A DNA stretch of 64,000 bases from AP-15 sp035538335 (GCA_035538335.1 DATLKN010000014.1:62001-126000); one strand, 5' to 3'. Positions 51,404-60,895 are shown, numbered from the stretch's first letter. Program-made: numbers and translations. The notes: generated by a model not told the origin, from the sequence alone.

Positions 51404-52675
51404 ATGGCGAAGAACACTCGGCCGCACCGCGCATTCGGCCTCGCCGCGCTGTCGGCGGTCGCCATCTCACTCGCCGCCGCCGGCGCGGCGCGGGCTGCCG
51501 AGCCGATCAAGATCGGCTTCGGCATGGCGTTGACGGGCGGGCTCGCGCCCAACGGCAAGGCGGCGCTGCTGGCGATGCAGATCTGGGCGAAAGAGCAGAA
51601 TGCCAAGGGCGGGCTGCTCGGCCGGCCGGTGCAGCTCGTCTATTACGACGATCAGAGCAACCCGGCGACGGTTCCCGGGATCTTCACGAAGCTCCTCGAC
51701 GTCGACAAGGTCGATCTGGTCGTCGGCGATTACGGCACCGACCTCTTGGCGCCGGCGATGCCGGTCGTCATCGCGCACAAGATGGCGTTCCTTGCGCTGT
51801 TCGGCCTCAACGTCAACCATCAGTTCCACTATCGCCGCTATTTCTCGATGGTGCCGACCGGCGGCCCGCACCCCTCGCAGAGCTTCTCGACCGGGTTCTT
51901 CGATCTCGCGGCGCAGCAGAAGCCGAAGCCGAAGACCGTGGCGCTGATCGCCGCCGACGCCGAGTTTGCGATCCACGCCGCCGACGGCGCCCGCGCGCAG
52001 GCAAAGGCGAAAGGGTTCAAGATCGTCTACGACAAGACCTATCCGCCGGCGACCGCCGACTTCACCCCGATCGTGCAGGCGATCCAGGCGGCCAAGCCCG
52101 ACGTCGTGTTCGTCGCCTCCTACCCGCCCGGCTCGGCCGGGATGGTGCGGGCCGCGCACGAGGTCGGGTTGAAGACCAGGATGTTCGGCGGCGGCATGGT
52201 CGGGCTGCAGTTCACCGCGCTGAAGACGCAGCTCGGCGCAGAGCTCAACGGCATCGTCAATTACGATTTCTGGGAGCCGGCGAAGACGATGCAGTTCCCG
52301 GGAGTGCTCGGCTTTCTGAAGACCTACCAGGCCGAGGCGGCGAAGGCCGGGGTCGATCCGCTCGGCTATTACCTGCCCCCCTTCGCCTATGCCTATCTGC
52401 AGGTGCTGGCCGACGCGGTGACGGCGACCAAGAGCCTCGACCAGGGAAAGCTCGCCGCCTATCTGCGCAGCCACAGCTTCAAGACCGTGGTCGGCGACGT
52501 CAAATTCGGCCCGAACGGCGAATGGGCGCAGCCGCGCGTGCTGGAGGTGCAGTTTCACGGCGTCGGCGAACACGGCCTCGACCAGTTCAAGACCGATGCG
52601 AAGCAGACGATCCTGTGGCCCGCCAAATACGCGACCGGCAAGATGATCTACCCCTACACCGCGGCCACCAACTAG
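51404..52675 (+). CDS. Periplasmic ABC-transporter substrate-binding protein, branched-chain amino acid (LivK) type, copy 1
   Basis: Type I periplasmic binding protein of 423 aa with an N-terminal signal peptide (residues 1-31, ending ARA-AEP). The Peripla_BP_6 pattern is visible: KIGFGMALTGGLAPNGKAA, KGGLLGRPVQLVYYDDQSNP, VDLVVGDYGTDL and VFVASYPPGSAGM. It probably binds an amino acid, amide or urea-like compound. A strong GGAGGGGAGA ribosome-binding site lies before ATG 51404. A close paralogue follows after 279 nt of repeats. No permease or ATPase gene of an ABC system is in the window, so the translocator must be elsewhere. Confidence 0.9.
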   Translation: MAKNTRPHRAFGLAALSAVAISLAAAGAARAAEPIKIGFGMALTGGLAPNGKAALLAMQIWAKEQNAKGGLLGRPVQLVYYDDQSNPATVPGIFTKLLDVDKVDLVVGDYGTDLLAPAMPVVIAHKMAFLALFGLNVNHQFHYRRYFSMVPTGGPHPSQSFSTGFFDLAAQQKPKPKTVALIAADAEFAIHAADGARAQAKAKGFKIVYDKTYPPATADFTPIVQAIQAAKPDVVFVASYPPGSAGMVRAAHEVGLKTRMFGGGMVGLQFTALKTQLGAELNGIVNYDFWEPAKTMQFPGVLGFLKTYQAEAAKAGVDPLGYYLPPFAYAYLQVLADAVTATKSLDQGKLAAYLRSHSFKTVVGDVKFGPNGEWAQPRVLEVQFHGVGEHGLDQFKTDAKQTILWPAKYATGKMIYPYTAATN

Positions 52676-52954
52676 GACACTTACCGTGCAGCTCGAACCA
52701 CTTTATTCGTCTTGGCCGGGCTTGACCCGTGGGCCTTCAGCCCACGGACTTGGTTCCGTGGGCATCCATGGACCCGCGGGTCAAGCCCGCGGGAGACGGA
52801 CTTTTTTGCGGATACAGCCGAGCGGAAGATGCTCTAGCGGCAGATAATGCCTGGATTGCTTCGCCGCCCGGCTCCTCGCAATGACGGTTCTTCGCGGTGT
52901 CATTGCGAGCGCAGCGAAGCGATCCGGCTCGGACAACAACATGGGGGAAACGAC
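52676..52954. repeat. Family D copy 2 and family B half-elements between the two binding-protein genes
   Basis: Family D occupies 52693-52836 (starts TCGAACCACTTTATTCGTCT, ends GATGCTCTAG), matching 16115-16259. Family B arms in reversed order follow at 52854-52885 and from 52899. The ribosome-binding site GGGGGAAA of the next gene starts at 52943. Confidence 0.85.
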
Positions 52955-54229
52955 ATGACCTCGAACAATGCGAAGCGCGGCCGCGGCGCCGCCGTGCGTA
53001 TCGCCGCAATTGCGCTCCTCGCCTCGCTCGCCTGGTCCGGGGCGAGCCGGGCCGCGCCGCCGATCACGATCGGCTTCGGCATGGCCGAAACCGGCGTGCT
53101 CGCCCCGGCGGGCAAAGCCGCGATCCTCGCGATGCAGATCTGGGCCGACGACGTCAACGCCAAGGGCGGGCTGCTCGGCCGCCAGGTCAAGCTCGACTAT
53201 TACGACGACCAGACCAATCCGTCGGTCGTTCCCGGCATCTACACGAAGCTGCTCGATGTCGACCACGTCGACTTCATCGTCTCGGGCTATGGCACGAACC
53301 TGATCGCGCCCGCGATGCCGATCGCGATCCAGCACAAGGCCCTGTTCCTCGGCCTCTTCGGGCTGGCGGTAAACAGCGAGTTCCACTATCCGAAATATTT
53401 CTCGATGCTGCCGACCGGGCCGGACCCGAAGGTCGCCTTCTCCGACCCGTTCTTCAAAGTGATCATGGCGGCAAAGCCGAAGCCGAAAACCTTGGCGCTC
53501 GTCGGCGAAGACGCCGAGTTCCCGAAAAATGCGCTGCAAGGGGCGAACGAAACGGCGAAGAAGCTGGGCCTCAAGGTCGTCTATGACCGCACCTACCCGC
53601 CCTCCACCGTCGACTTCACGCCGATCATCAACGCCATCAATGCGACGAGCCCCGATGCGGTCTTCGTCGCCTCCTATCCCGGCACCTCGGCCGGCATGCT
53701 GCGCGCCGCGACCGAGGTCGGGCTGAAGACGCGGTTTTTCGGCGGCGGCATGGTCGGGCTGCAATATACCGCGGTCAAGCAGCAGTTCGGCCCGGCCCTC
53801 AACGGCGTCATCGACTACGATTGGTGGATCCCGGCGCAGACCATGCACTTCCCGGGCATCCTCGAATTCCTGAAGAAATACCAGGCGAAGGCGGCGAGCG
53901 CCGGGGTCGACCCCCTCGGCTGGTATCTGCCGCCCTTCGCCTACGCCAATCTGCAAGTGCTGGGCGATGCGATCGAGGGCGCCAAAACCCTCGACCAGAC
54001 AAAGCTCGCCGACTACATCCGCAGCCACACCTTCAAGACGATCGTCGGCGACATCCGCTTCGGCAAGGATGGCGAGTGGTCGAAGCCGCGCGTTCTGGAA
54101 GTGCAGTGGCAGGGCATCAAGGGCCACTCGCTCAACGAGTTCAAGAGCACCAAGGTCGAGCCGATCCTCGAACCGTCAATCTACCGGACCGGCAAGGTGA
54201 TCGGCCCCTATTCGGCGATCAGGAAGTAA
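52955..54229 (+). CDS. Periplasmic ABC-transporter substrate-binding protein, LivK type, copy 2
   Basis: Paralogue of the preceding binding protein, 424 aa, aligned along its whole length (compare KAAILAMQIWADDVNAKGGL with the same region of copy 1; FFGGGMVGLQYTAVKQQFG). Signal peptide at residues 1-34 (LLASLAWSGASRA). Start is ATG 52955, with GGGGGAAA upstream; the frame before it is repeat. The ligand-contact regions differ in places (SVPTGG versus SMLPTGPDP-type loops), so the two may bind different ligands. Tandem duplication is the likely origin. Transport partners are not in the window. Confidence 0.9.
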   Translation: MTSNNAKRGRGAAVRIAAIALLASLAWSGASRAAPPITIGFGMAETGVLAPAGKAAILAMQIWADDVNAKGGLLGRQVKLDYYDDQTNPSVVPGIYTKLLDVDHVDFIVSGYGTNLIAPAMPIAIQHKALFLGLFGLAVNSEFHYPKYFSMLPTGPDPKVAFSDPFFKVIMAAKPKPKTLALVGEDAEFPKNALQGANETAKKLGLKVVYDRTYPPSTVDFTPIINAINATSPDAVFVASYPGTSAGMLRAATEVGLKTRFFGGGMVGLQYTAVKQQFGPALNGVIDYDWWIPAQTMHFPGILEFLKKYQAKAASAGVDPLGWYLPPFAYANLQVLGDAIEGAKTLDQTKLADYIRSHTFKTIVGDIRFGKDGEWSKPRVLEVQWQGIKGHSLNEFKSTKVEPILEPSIYRTGKVIGPYSAIRK

Positions 54230-54646
54230 AATAGCGGCCGTGCACTGCCGCGGGCCGGCCGCCCGCGGCAGCCGGGCCGTCACCCCGGAAGCTCGCGCGC
54301 ATATCCGAACGCGGCAAAGTCGGCGGCAAAGACGTCGCTGACGGCCGCAATAACGGCGCGACAGAAGATCGGCAGAGGACGGCGCGAGCAGGTCCTGCCG
54401 CTGACCGACAGGCTCATCCGGGGATTAGCCGGGCTGACGAGGCTGCTCGCCGGGCACCAGCTGAAGCCGCTGCTGGTCCGGCCCGCCGGCATCCTTTGCG
54501 TGAGAAACCGTCGCTCTGGTCCGTCTCGCTAGTGGTACAGTTTTGACATCTACCGCCCCCTCGTCGTCCCGGCGCAGGTCGGGACCCAGGCTTGGCGTGG
54601 ATACCGGCCTTCGCCGGTATGACGGCAATTTGGAGCGGTTCGTTGG
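54230..54646. other. 417-nt intergenic region with a family C repeat
   Basis: Just after the binding-protein gene lies a GC hairpin (GCCGCGGGCC-GG-CCGCCCGCGGC region, 54247-54271). A minus-strand frame at 54280-54492 ends in a sequence (VFAADFAAFGYARELPG) reminiscent of sulfotransferase C-termini, but I see no complete gene; at most it is a remnant. A family C repeat, inverted relative to the 34.7-35.0 kb array, occupies 54563-54622. The FMN oxidase ribosome-binding site GGAG is at 54632. Confidence 0.5.
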
Positions 54647-55840
54647 ATGTTATCCGCCAGCATGCAGGAGAATAAGCCGGTGCGCGTGGCAACTTCGATC
54701 GAGGATCTGCGCGAGATGGCGCGCCGGCGCGTGCCGCGCGCCTTTTTTCAATACGCCGATCACGGCTCCTATTCGCAATCGACGATGCAGGCCAATGCGG
54801 CGGATTTGGCGGCGATCAAATTGCGCCAGCGCGTCGCCGTCAATGTCGACGAGCGGGACCTCTCGACGACGATCATCGGCGAGGCCGCGTCGCTGCCGCT
54901 GGCGCTGGCGCCGGTGGGCCTGTGCGGCATGCAACACGGCGACGGCGAGATCCTCGCCCGCCGGGCCGCCGCGGCGGCGGGCATTCCATTCACGCTCAGC
55001 ACGATGTCGATCTGCTCGATCGAGGACGTCGCCGAGGCGGTCGGCAAGCCTTTCTGGTTTCAGCTCTATGTGATGCGCGACCGCGGCTTCGTGCGCGACT
55101 TGATCGAGCGGGCGATCGCCGCCAAATGCAGCGCGCTGATGCCGACCCTCGACCTGCAGATCCTCGGGCAGCGCCATTGCGACATCAAGAACGGCCTCAC
55201 CGTGCCGCCCAAGGTCAAATTCGCCAACCTCGTCGACATCGCAACCAAGCCCGCCTGGGCCTTCAGCATTCTGCAGGGCCGGCGCAAGACCTTCGGCAAC
55301 CTCGCCGGCCACGTCAAAGGCATGGAGGGCGTGACCTCGCTCGCGCAATGGACCGCGCGGCAATTCGACCCGACGATGGACTGGAAGACCGTCGAATGGA
55401 TCCGCGGCCTGTGGCCGGGCAAGATGATCCTGAAGGGCATCCTCGACCCGCAGGACGCGAAGATCGCAGCCAAATGCGGCGCCTCGGCGATCATCGTCTC
55501 GAACCATGGCGGCCGCCAGCTCGACGGCGCGCCCTCCTCGATCTCGGCCCTGCCGAAGATCGCCGACGCGGTAGGCGACAAGATCGAGGTGCTGTTCGAC
55601 GGCGGCATCCGTTCCGGCCAGGACGTGCTGCGGGCGCTGGCGCTCGGCGCGCGCGCCTGCGTCATCGGCCGCGCCTATATTTACGGGCTCGGCGCCGGCG
55701 GCGAGGCGGGGGTCGCGCGCGCCATCGAGATCATCAAGAACGAACTCGATGTATCGATGGCGCTGACCGGCACGAAATCGGTCAAGGATGTCGGGCGGCA
55801 GGTGATCGCCCGCATCGACTGGCCGGCGCAGTCGTCCTGA
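54647..55840 (+). CDS. FMN-dependent alpha-hydroxy-acid oxidase/dehydrogenase (LldD-like)
   Basis: TIM-barrel flavoprotein of 397 aa related to L-lactate dehydrogenase and glycolate/mandelate oxidases. The catalytic His and Arg are in IIVSNHGGRQLDGAP, and FMN-contact regions include LALAPVGLCGMQH, FWFQLYVMRDRG, MILKGILDP, DGGIRSGQDVLRALALGA and VIGRAYIYGLGAGG. A region of about 30 residues between the barrel strands (TKPAWAFSILQGRRKTFGN) is typical of the lactate dehydrogenase-like subgroup. Start is ATG 54647; ATG 54662 is an alternative. Substrate is not certain. It stands alone after repeats. Confidence 0.87.
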   Translation: MLSASMQENKPVRVATSIEDLREMARRRVPRAFFQYADHGSYSQSTMQANAADLAAIKLRQRVAVNVDERDLSTTIIGEAASLPLALAPVGLCGMQHGDGEILARRAAAAAGIPFTLSTMSICSIEDVAEAVGKPFWFQLYVMRDRGFVRDLIERAIAAKCSALMPTLDLQILGQRHCDIKNGLTVPPKVKFANLVDIATKPAWAFSILQGRRKTFGNLAGHVKGMEGVTSLAQWTARQFDPTMDWKTVEWIRGLWPGKMILKGILDPQDAKIAAKCGASAIIVSNHGGRQLDGAPSSISALPKIADAVGDKIEVLFDGGIRSGQDVLRALALGARACVIGRAYIYGLGAGGEAGVARAIEIIKNELDVSMALTGTKSVKDVGRQVIARIDWPAQSS

Positions 55841-55849
55841 GTGGCCGAA

Positions 55850-55885
55850 AAATTCACCACGGAGCCGCAGAGAACACAGAGAAAA
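55850..55885. repeat. Single family A arm
   Basis: ATTCACCACGGAGCCGCAGA followed by GAACACAGAG, in the gap between the FMN enzyme gene and the convergent carbamoylase gene. The partner arm was not found nearby. Confidence 0.6.
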
Positions 55886-56037
55886 AGATCACCAGTGAGG
55901 CGCTGATGCAGTGAGGAGTCAAGGGCTGAAGCGGCGATGCAGATCGACCGCCTCGACCATCTGGCGCTAACCGAATAAGACACATCGCCAGATGCGAGGA
56001 TCTCGCTCGGCCAACACGTCATGTGGCAGATTTCCGT

Positions 56038-56973
56038 TTACACCTCGGTCTTCGCGCCGGTGCGCTCGGTGATCAGCCGGTAGTGCTCGATGCGCCGGTG
56101 CTTCTCGAAATTGAAGACGGTGCGGCGCAGATACTCGCCGAGCTCGAGATCGAGATTGACCGAGATGACCTCGTCCTCCTCGGAGAGCGCCTGGGCGGCG
56201 ATCTCGCCGGTCGGGGCGACGATCGCCGAGCCGCCGATGAGGCCGTAGCCGTCTTCCTTGCCGGCTTTCGCGGCGGCCAGCACCCAGGCGGCGTTCTGAT
56301 AGGCGTTCGCCTGCAGCGAGAGCAGGTGGTGGAACATGCGCAGATGATAGGGCTCGTAGAGATGCAGATTCTCGGTCGGCGTATTGTAGCCGAGCGCGAC
56401 GATCTCGACCCCCTGCAGCCCCATCACGCGATAGGTCTCGGGCCAGCGCCGGTCGTTGCAGATGCACATGCCGACGACCGCGTCGAAGGCGCGCCACACC
56501 CGGAACCCCTCGTTGCCGACGTCGAAATAGCGCTTCTCCAGATGCTGGAACGGCGCCTGCGGCAGATGCTCGGAATGCCCCGGCAGGTGGATCTTGCGGT
56601 AGCGGCCGAGGATATGCCCGTCGCGCTCGACGAGGATCGAGGTGTTGTAGTGCCGCGGCTCTCCGCGCTCCTCGGTCAATTCGGCATAGCCGAGGTAGAA
56701 GCCGACGCCCAATTCCTTCGCGAGGTCGAAGAGCGGGCGCGTCGCGGGGCTCGGCATCTCGCGCTCGAAAAACCGGTCGATCTCGCGCTGGTCCTCCATC
56801 CACCAGCGCGGAAAGAAGGTGGTCAGCGCCAGTTCGGGAAAAACGACGAAGCGGGCGCCGCGTCCATGCGCCTCGCGCAGCAGCGCGCAGAGGCGCTTGA
56901 CGACGCTCGCCCGGCTGTCGGCGAGATGTATGGGCCCGAGCTGGGCGACGGCGGCGGGCAGTTTGCGGGACAT
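56038..56973 (-). CDS. N-carbamoyl-D-amino-acid hydrolase (nitrilase superfamily)
   Basis: Hydrolyses N-carbamoyl-D-amino acids to D-amino acids, CO2 and ammonia, completing hydantoin breakdown. The triad lies at exactly the positions of the Agrobacterium enzyme: Glu47 (VFPELALTTFF), Lys127 (YRKIHLPGH) and Cys172 (CICNDRRWPE). QHLEKRYF, FHHLLSLQANAYQN and SAIVAPTGEI are further matching stretches. The 311-aa product starts at ATG 56973 with AGGAGAA upstream; the frame extends further only as a shadow. The hydantoinase gene lies directly upstream in the same direction, separated by a repeat, so a shared operon is likely. Confidence 0.93.
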   Translation of the reverse strand: MSRKLPAAVAQLGPIHLADSRASVVKRLCALLREAHGRGARFVVFPELALTTFFPRWWMEDQREIDRFFEREMPSPATRPLFDLAKELGVGFYLGYAELTEERGEPRHYNTSILVERDGHILGRYRKIHLPGHSEHLPQAPFQHLEKRYFDVGNEGFRVWRAFDAVVGMCICNDRRWPETYRVMGLQGVEIVALGYNTPTENLHLYEPYHLRMFHHLLSLQANAYQNAAWVLAAAKAGKEDGYGLIGGSAIVAPTGEIAAQALSEEDEVISVNLDLELGEYLRRTVFNFEKHRRIEHYRLITERTGAKTEV

Positions 56974-56994
56974 GGAAATTCTCCTGAGCGTGTA

Positions 56995-57059
56995 GTCATT
57001 GCGAGCGGAGCGACGCAGTCTAGCCGAGATTGCCGCGGCGCTCCGCGCCTCGCAATGAC
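56995..57059. repeat. Family B palindrome between hydantoinase and carbamoylase genes
   Basis: GTCATTGCGAGCGGAGCGAC on the left, GCTCCGCGCCTCGCAATGAC on the right, 65 bp, filling most of the 95-nt gap. Confidence 0.85.
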
Positions 57060-57068
57060 AGTCGAGCC

Positions 57069-58529
57069 TTACACGAGCGGCGCGCCTTGCGCTGCGGCGA
57101 AAGCGAGTTCGGGCGCGGTGCGGCCGAGGGGCCTGGCCGCTTCCGACAAGGCGCAGGGCAGGAACGCGCCGCCGCCGCGCGCGGCCTTGAGCGCGCCCTC
57201 CTCGACGACGACCCGGCCGCGGCACAACACGGTCACGGGCCAGCCCTTGACGGTGCGGCCTTCGTAAGGCGTGTAGCCGGTGTTGTCGTGCAGCATCGCA
57301 GCCGAGATGGTCACCTCGCGCTCGGTATCCCAGATCGCGATGTCGGCGTCGCTGCCGACCGCGATCGTGCCCTTTTTCGGGTAGAGGCCGTAAATCTTGG
57401 CGTGGTTGGTGGCGGAGAGCGCGACGAAGCTGTTGATGTCGAGGCGGCCTTCGCCGACGCCGGCGGAAAAGAGCAGCGGCAGCCGCAATTCGATGCCGGG
57501 AATGCCGTTGGCGATCTCGTCGAAGCGGGTCTCGTTGCCCTTCGGCAGCTTGCCCGAGCGGTCGTAGCGGTAGGGCGCGTGGTCGGAGGAGAACACCTGG
57601 AAGGTGCCGTTCTTGAGGCCGCGCCATACCGCCTCCTGCGCCGCCCTGTCGCGCGGCGGCGGGCTGCAGCAGAATTTCGCGCCCTCGATCGAGAGCGCGA
57701 TGTCGTCGGCGGTGAGGAACAAATATTGCGGGCAGGTCTCGCCGTAGACCTTGAGCCCCCTGCCCTGCGCCTCGCGGATGACTTGGATCGCCTCGGCCGC
57801 CGAGACGTGCACGATGAGGATCGGCGTGTCGATCAGCTCCGACAACGCGACGGCACGGTTCGTCGCCTCGCCCTCGGCGAGCCGGGCGTGGCCGACCGCG
57901 TGATAGCGCGGCGCGGAGAGCCCCTTTTCGAGCAGCCGCGCGGTCAGCCATTTGATCATCTCGTGGTTCTCGGCATGAATCATGACGAGGGCGCCCTCGC
58001 GCCGCGCCACCGCCAGGATGTCGAGCATCTGCCGGTCGTCGAGCCGCAGCCGGTCGTAGGTCATGTAAACCTTGAATGAGGTGTAGCCGTCACGGATCAG
58101 CGCCGGCAGCTCCTGCCCGAGAATGTCGGGCGTCGGATCCGAGATGATCAAGTGAAAGGCGTAGTCGATGACCGCCTTGGGGCGGGCGGCGGCGTGATAC
58201 TCCTCGACGACCTGGCGCAGCGACTGGCCGCGATGCTGCGCCGCGAACGGAATTACGGTCGTCGTGCCGCCGAAGGCGGCAGCGACGGTGGCGCTGTAGA
58301 AATCGTCGGCGCACACGACCCCGGCCGAAGAGCGCTGCTCGATATGGCAATGGCTGTCGATGCCGCCGGGCAATACGAGCTTGCCCTCGGCGTCGATCTC
58401 GCGCATCCCCGGCCCGAGGCCGCGGCCCAGCGTCGAGATCAGCCCGTCCTTCACCCCGACATCGGCGGCGAAGCTGTCGGCCGCCGTGACGACGGTGCCG
58501 TTCCTGATGACGAGATCGTATTCGCTCAT
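57069..58529 (-). CDS. hydA: D-hydantoinase / dihydropyrimidinase
   Basis: Cyclic amidohydrolase opening hydantoin or dihydropyrimidine rings to N-carbamoyl acids. The two-metal site is complete: HxH in GGIDSHCHIEQ, the carbamylated Lys in GYTSFKVYMTYD, His in MIHAENHEM and IVHVSAAE, and Asp in FSSDHAPY. Length 486 aa is standard. Start at ATG 58529 (MSEYDLVIRNGTVVTAADSF). The carbamoylase gene follows in the same direction, and together they would convert 5-substituted hydantoins to D-amino acids. No racemase or hydantoin permease is visible. Confidence 0.94.
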   Translation of the reverse strand: MSEYDLVIRNGTVVTAADSFAADVGVKDGLISTLGRGLGPGMREIDAEGKLVLPGGIDSHCHIEQRSSAGVVCADDFYSATVAAAFGGTTTVIPFAAQHRGQSLRQVVEEYHAAARPKAVIDYAFHLIISDPTPDILGQELPALIRDGYTSFKVYMTYDRLRLDDRQMLDILAVARREGALVMIHAENHEMIKWLTARLLEKGLSAPRYHAVGHARLAEGEATNRAVALSELIDTPILIVHVSAAEAIQVIREAQGRGLKVYGETCPQYLFLTADDIALSIEGAKFCCSPPPRDRAAQEAVWRGLKNGTFQVFSSDHAPYRYDRSGKLPKGNETRFDEIANGIPGIELRLPLLFSAGVGEGRLDINSFVALSATNHAKIYGLYPKKGTIAVGSDADIAIWDTEREVTISAAMLHDNTGYTPYEGRTVKGWPVTVLCRGRVVVEEGALKAARGGGAFLPCALSEAARPLGRTAPELAFAAAQGAPLV

Positions 58530-58665
58530 GCCGCGCCCCTTTCTCGACACGCCGGCCGAGGCGGCGCCGAATGCCGTCGGCTCGCCCACCCCACCGATCT
58601 GCTAACGAAAGGAACGATGCGCCGGCCCGGTCTTGCTGTGCAAGCACCGGCGAGCGGATACCGCG

Positions 58666-58920
58666 TCAGTGGCCGTGCGAGGCCGCAAACGCTTTCCCTG
58701 CCTGAAGTTCGCCGAGCGCCTGGTTGATCGCCGCCTCGGCGTTCTGCTTGTGACCGCCGAACACGTCGCGGGCGGCGCGGAGATCGGCGAGCGCGGTCTG
58801 CAAATTGCCTTCCGCGCGACTGATCAGAGGATAGCGGCCCTGCGCCAGGGTCCCGGCGACAAATGAAAGAAGACCGACGGCGACGATGACAGCGCCGAGC
58901 TTTGTTCTGCCTAGGGGCAT
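58666..58920 (-). CDS. Small exported helical protein (SmbP-like, tentative)
   Basis: An 84-aa protein with an N-terminal signal or anchor (AVIVAVGLLSFVAGTLAQG, residues 10-28) and a mature part made of two amphipathic helices (AEGNLQTALADLRAARDVF and NAEAAINQALGELQAGKAF). His residues lie at FGGHKQ and in the terminal ASHGH. The repeated AE..L..AL..L pattern recalls small periplasmic metal-binding proteins of the SmbP type, but the histidine content is low and the match is only by pattern. ATG 58920 is preceded by GGGAGA. No operon partner is evident. Confidence 0.6.
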   Translation of the reverse strand: MPLGRTKLGAVIVAVGLLSFVAGTLAQGRYPLISRAEGNLQTALADLRAARDVFGGHKQNAEAAINQALGELQAGKAFAASHGH

Positions 58921-59095
58921 GACTGTATCTCCCTGCCGAGGGTGACTCAGCCATGTTATGCAAGAATTCGACTTTGAGTAAAGAACACCGGCAGACAGAT
59001 CGCGTTTTTCGGCAAAGCGGGCAAACCCCGGTTTCGACAGGATGCTGCAAAGGCGATATTCTCGCCCCACAACAGCGTCGAGCCGGAGGAAGAGG

Positions 59096-60808
59096 ATGAG
59101 TACGACGTCGTATCGCCCGACCATCGCCGGCACCCGGCATGCCGTCGCGGCGGGGCATTACCTCGCCGCTGCCGCCGGCTTCGCCATCCTCGAAGCGGGC
59201 GGCAACGCGATCGATGCCGGCTGCGCCGCCGGCATCGCGCTCGGCGTCTTGCAGAGCGATCTCGTCGATGTCGCCGGCGTCGCGCCGATCATGATCTATC
59301 TTGCGGGGCGCGAGGAGGTAGTGACGATCGCCGGGCTCGGGCCGTGGCCGAAGGCGCTCGATCCCGACCTCTTCATGCGCGAGCACGGCGGCAAGATCCC
59401 GCCGGGCGTGCTGCGCACCGTCGTCCCGGCCGCGCCCGACGCCTGGATCACGGCATTGCGGCGCTACGGCACGATGAGCTTCGGCGATGTCGCGGCGGCG
59501 GCGATCCGCTTCGCGCGCGACGGCTTTCCGATGTACCCGCTGATGGCCGAGAGCCTCAAGCACCACGCCGCCGACCACGCGATCTGGCCGTCGAACGCGG
59601 CCATCTACCTGCCGGGCGGCCGGCCGCCGGAGGTGGGCGAACTCTTCTTCCAAAGAGACCTCGGCGCGAGCTTGCAATATATCGCCGACGAAGAGCGCGC
59701 GGCCGCCGGGCGCGGCCGCGAAACCGCGCTCGAAGCGGCGCGCGACGCCTTCTACCGCGGCGACATCGCAAAGAAGATCGTCGCCTTCATGCGGGCGGAA
59801 GGCGGGCTGCTGTCGGCCGAGGACCTCGCCGAATACCGCTCACCCGTGGTCGCGCCCGAGCGGCGGCGGTTCGGCGATCTCGAAGTCTTCACCTGCGGCG
59901 CCTGGTGCCAGGGCCCCGTCTTGTTGCAGACGCTGGCGCTGCTCGAAGGGACCGACCTCAAGGGCCTCGGCCGCGACGGCGCCGACTACATCCATCGGCT
60001 GACCGAGGCCTTGAAGCTCGCCTTTTCCGACCGCGAGGCCTATTACGGCGACCCGGCGATGGTCGATGTGCCGATTGCGACGCTGATCTCGGCCGAATAC
60101 GCGGCCGAGCGGCGCAAGGCGATCGACCCGGCGCATGCCGCGCCGGAAATGCCGCCGCCGGGCGACCTCGGACGGCGCGGCGGGCGCTTTGCCGCGGCGG
60201 CGGGCGACCCGAATCCCGAGCCCGACACTTCCTATGTCTGCGTCGCCGACCGCTTCGGCAATTTCTTTTCGGCGACGCCAAGCGACGGCTCCTCGACTTC
60301 GCCGGTGGTGCCGGGGCTGGGGCTTATCCCCTCATGCCGCGGCTCGCAATCGCGCCCCGACCCGCGCCATCCCTCGGGCGTGGCGCCAGGCAAGCGGCCG
60401 CGCCTCACGCCGAACCCGGCGCTCGCGATCGAGAAGCGCGGCGAGCGCTTCCTGCCGTTCGGCACGCCCGGCGGCGATGTGCAGAGCCAGGCGATGCTGC
60501 AGGTATTGCTCAACATCATGGTGTTCGGCGACGAAGTGCAGAGTGCTATCGAGCGGCCGCGCTTTGCCAGCTACAGCTTCCCCTCCTCCTTCGCGCCGTT
60601 TGAGTACTACCCCGGCCGGCTCAATCTGGAGGCCCGCATCCCCGACGGGGTCGCGCACGAGCTCGAACGGCGCGGCCACCGGGTCGCGCGCTGGCCCGAA
60701 TGGACCTGGCTCGCCGGCGCCGTCTGCGCGATCCTCGCCGACCGCCGGCGCGGCACGATCGAGGCCGGCGCCGACCCGCGCCGCGCCGCCTACGCGATAG
60801 GGTGTTAG
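59096..60808 (+). CDS. Gamma-glutamyltransferase-like Ntn-hydrolase (copy 2)
   Basis: A 570-aa member of the gamma-glutamyltranspeptidase family, only distantly similar to copy 1. The nucleophile Thr is predicted in PEPDTSYVCVADRFGNFFSAT, and the small subunit has PRHPSGVAPGKRPRLTPNPAL and FGTPGGDVQSQAMLQV. The usual GSGF loop is altered (SCRGSQSRPDP), hinting at a substrate other than glutathione. No signal peptide is seen. Start ATG 59096 has GGAGGAAGAGG immediately upstream. It is transcribed alone, ending at a family B repeat. Confidence 0.87.
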   Translation: MSTTSYRPTIAGTRHAVAAGHYLAAAAGFAILEAGGNAIDAGCAAGIALGVLQSDLVDVAGVAPIMIYLAGREEVVTIAGLGPWPKALDPDLFMREHGGKIPPGVLRTVVPAAPDAWITALRRYGTMSFGDVAAAAIRFARDGFPMYPLMAESLKHHAADHAIWPSNAAIYLPGGRPPEVGELFFQRDLGASLQYIADEERAAAGRGRETALEAARDAFYRGDIAKKIVAFMRAEGGLLSAEDLAEYRSPVVAPERRRFGDLEVFTCGAWCQGPVLLQTLALLEGTDLKGLGRDGADYIHRLTEALKLAFSDREAYYGDPAMVDVPIATLISAEYAAERRKAIDPAHAAPEMPPPGDLGRRGGRFAAAAGDPNPEPDTSYVCVADRFGNFFSATPSDGSSTSPVVPGLGLIPSCRGSQSRPDPRHPSGVAPGKRPRLTPNPALAIEKRGERFLPFGTPGGDVQSQAMLQVLLNIMVFGDEVQSAIERPRFASYSFPSSFAPFEYYPGRLNLEARIPDGVAHELERRGHRVARWPEWTWLAGAVCAILADRRRGTIEAGADPRRAAYAIGC

Positions 60809-60817
60809 CCAAAGGCT

Positions 60818-60883
60818 GTCATTGCGAGGCGCGTCAGCGCCGCGGCAATCCCGACGAGATCGCTTCGCTGCGCTCGCGATGAC
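60818..60883. repeat. Family B palindrome between convergent genes
   Basis: GTCATTGCGAGGCGCGTCAG and inverse GCTTCGCTGCGCTCGCGATGAC (split by the centre), in the gap between the second gamma-glutamyltransferase-like gene and the carbonic anhydrase gene. It may act as a terminator-like hairpin for both. Confidence 0.8.
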
Positions 60884-60895
60884 GCTATCGGGCCT

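Noticed and set aside
54280..54492. Small minus-strand frame ending like a sulfotransferase C-terminus
   Set aside because: Too short, no sulfotransferase core motif, no ribosome-binding site; at most a remnant.
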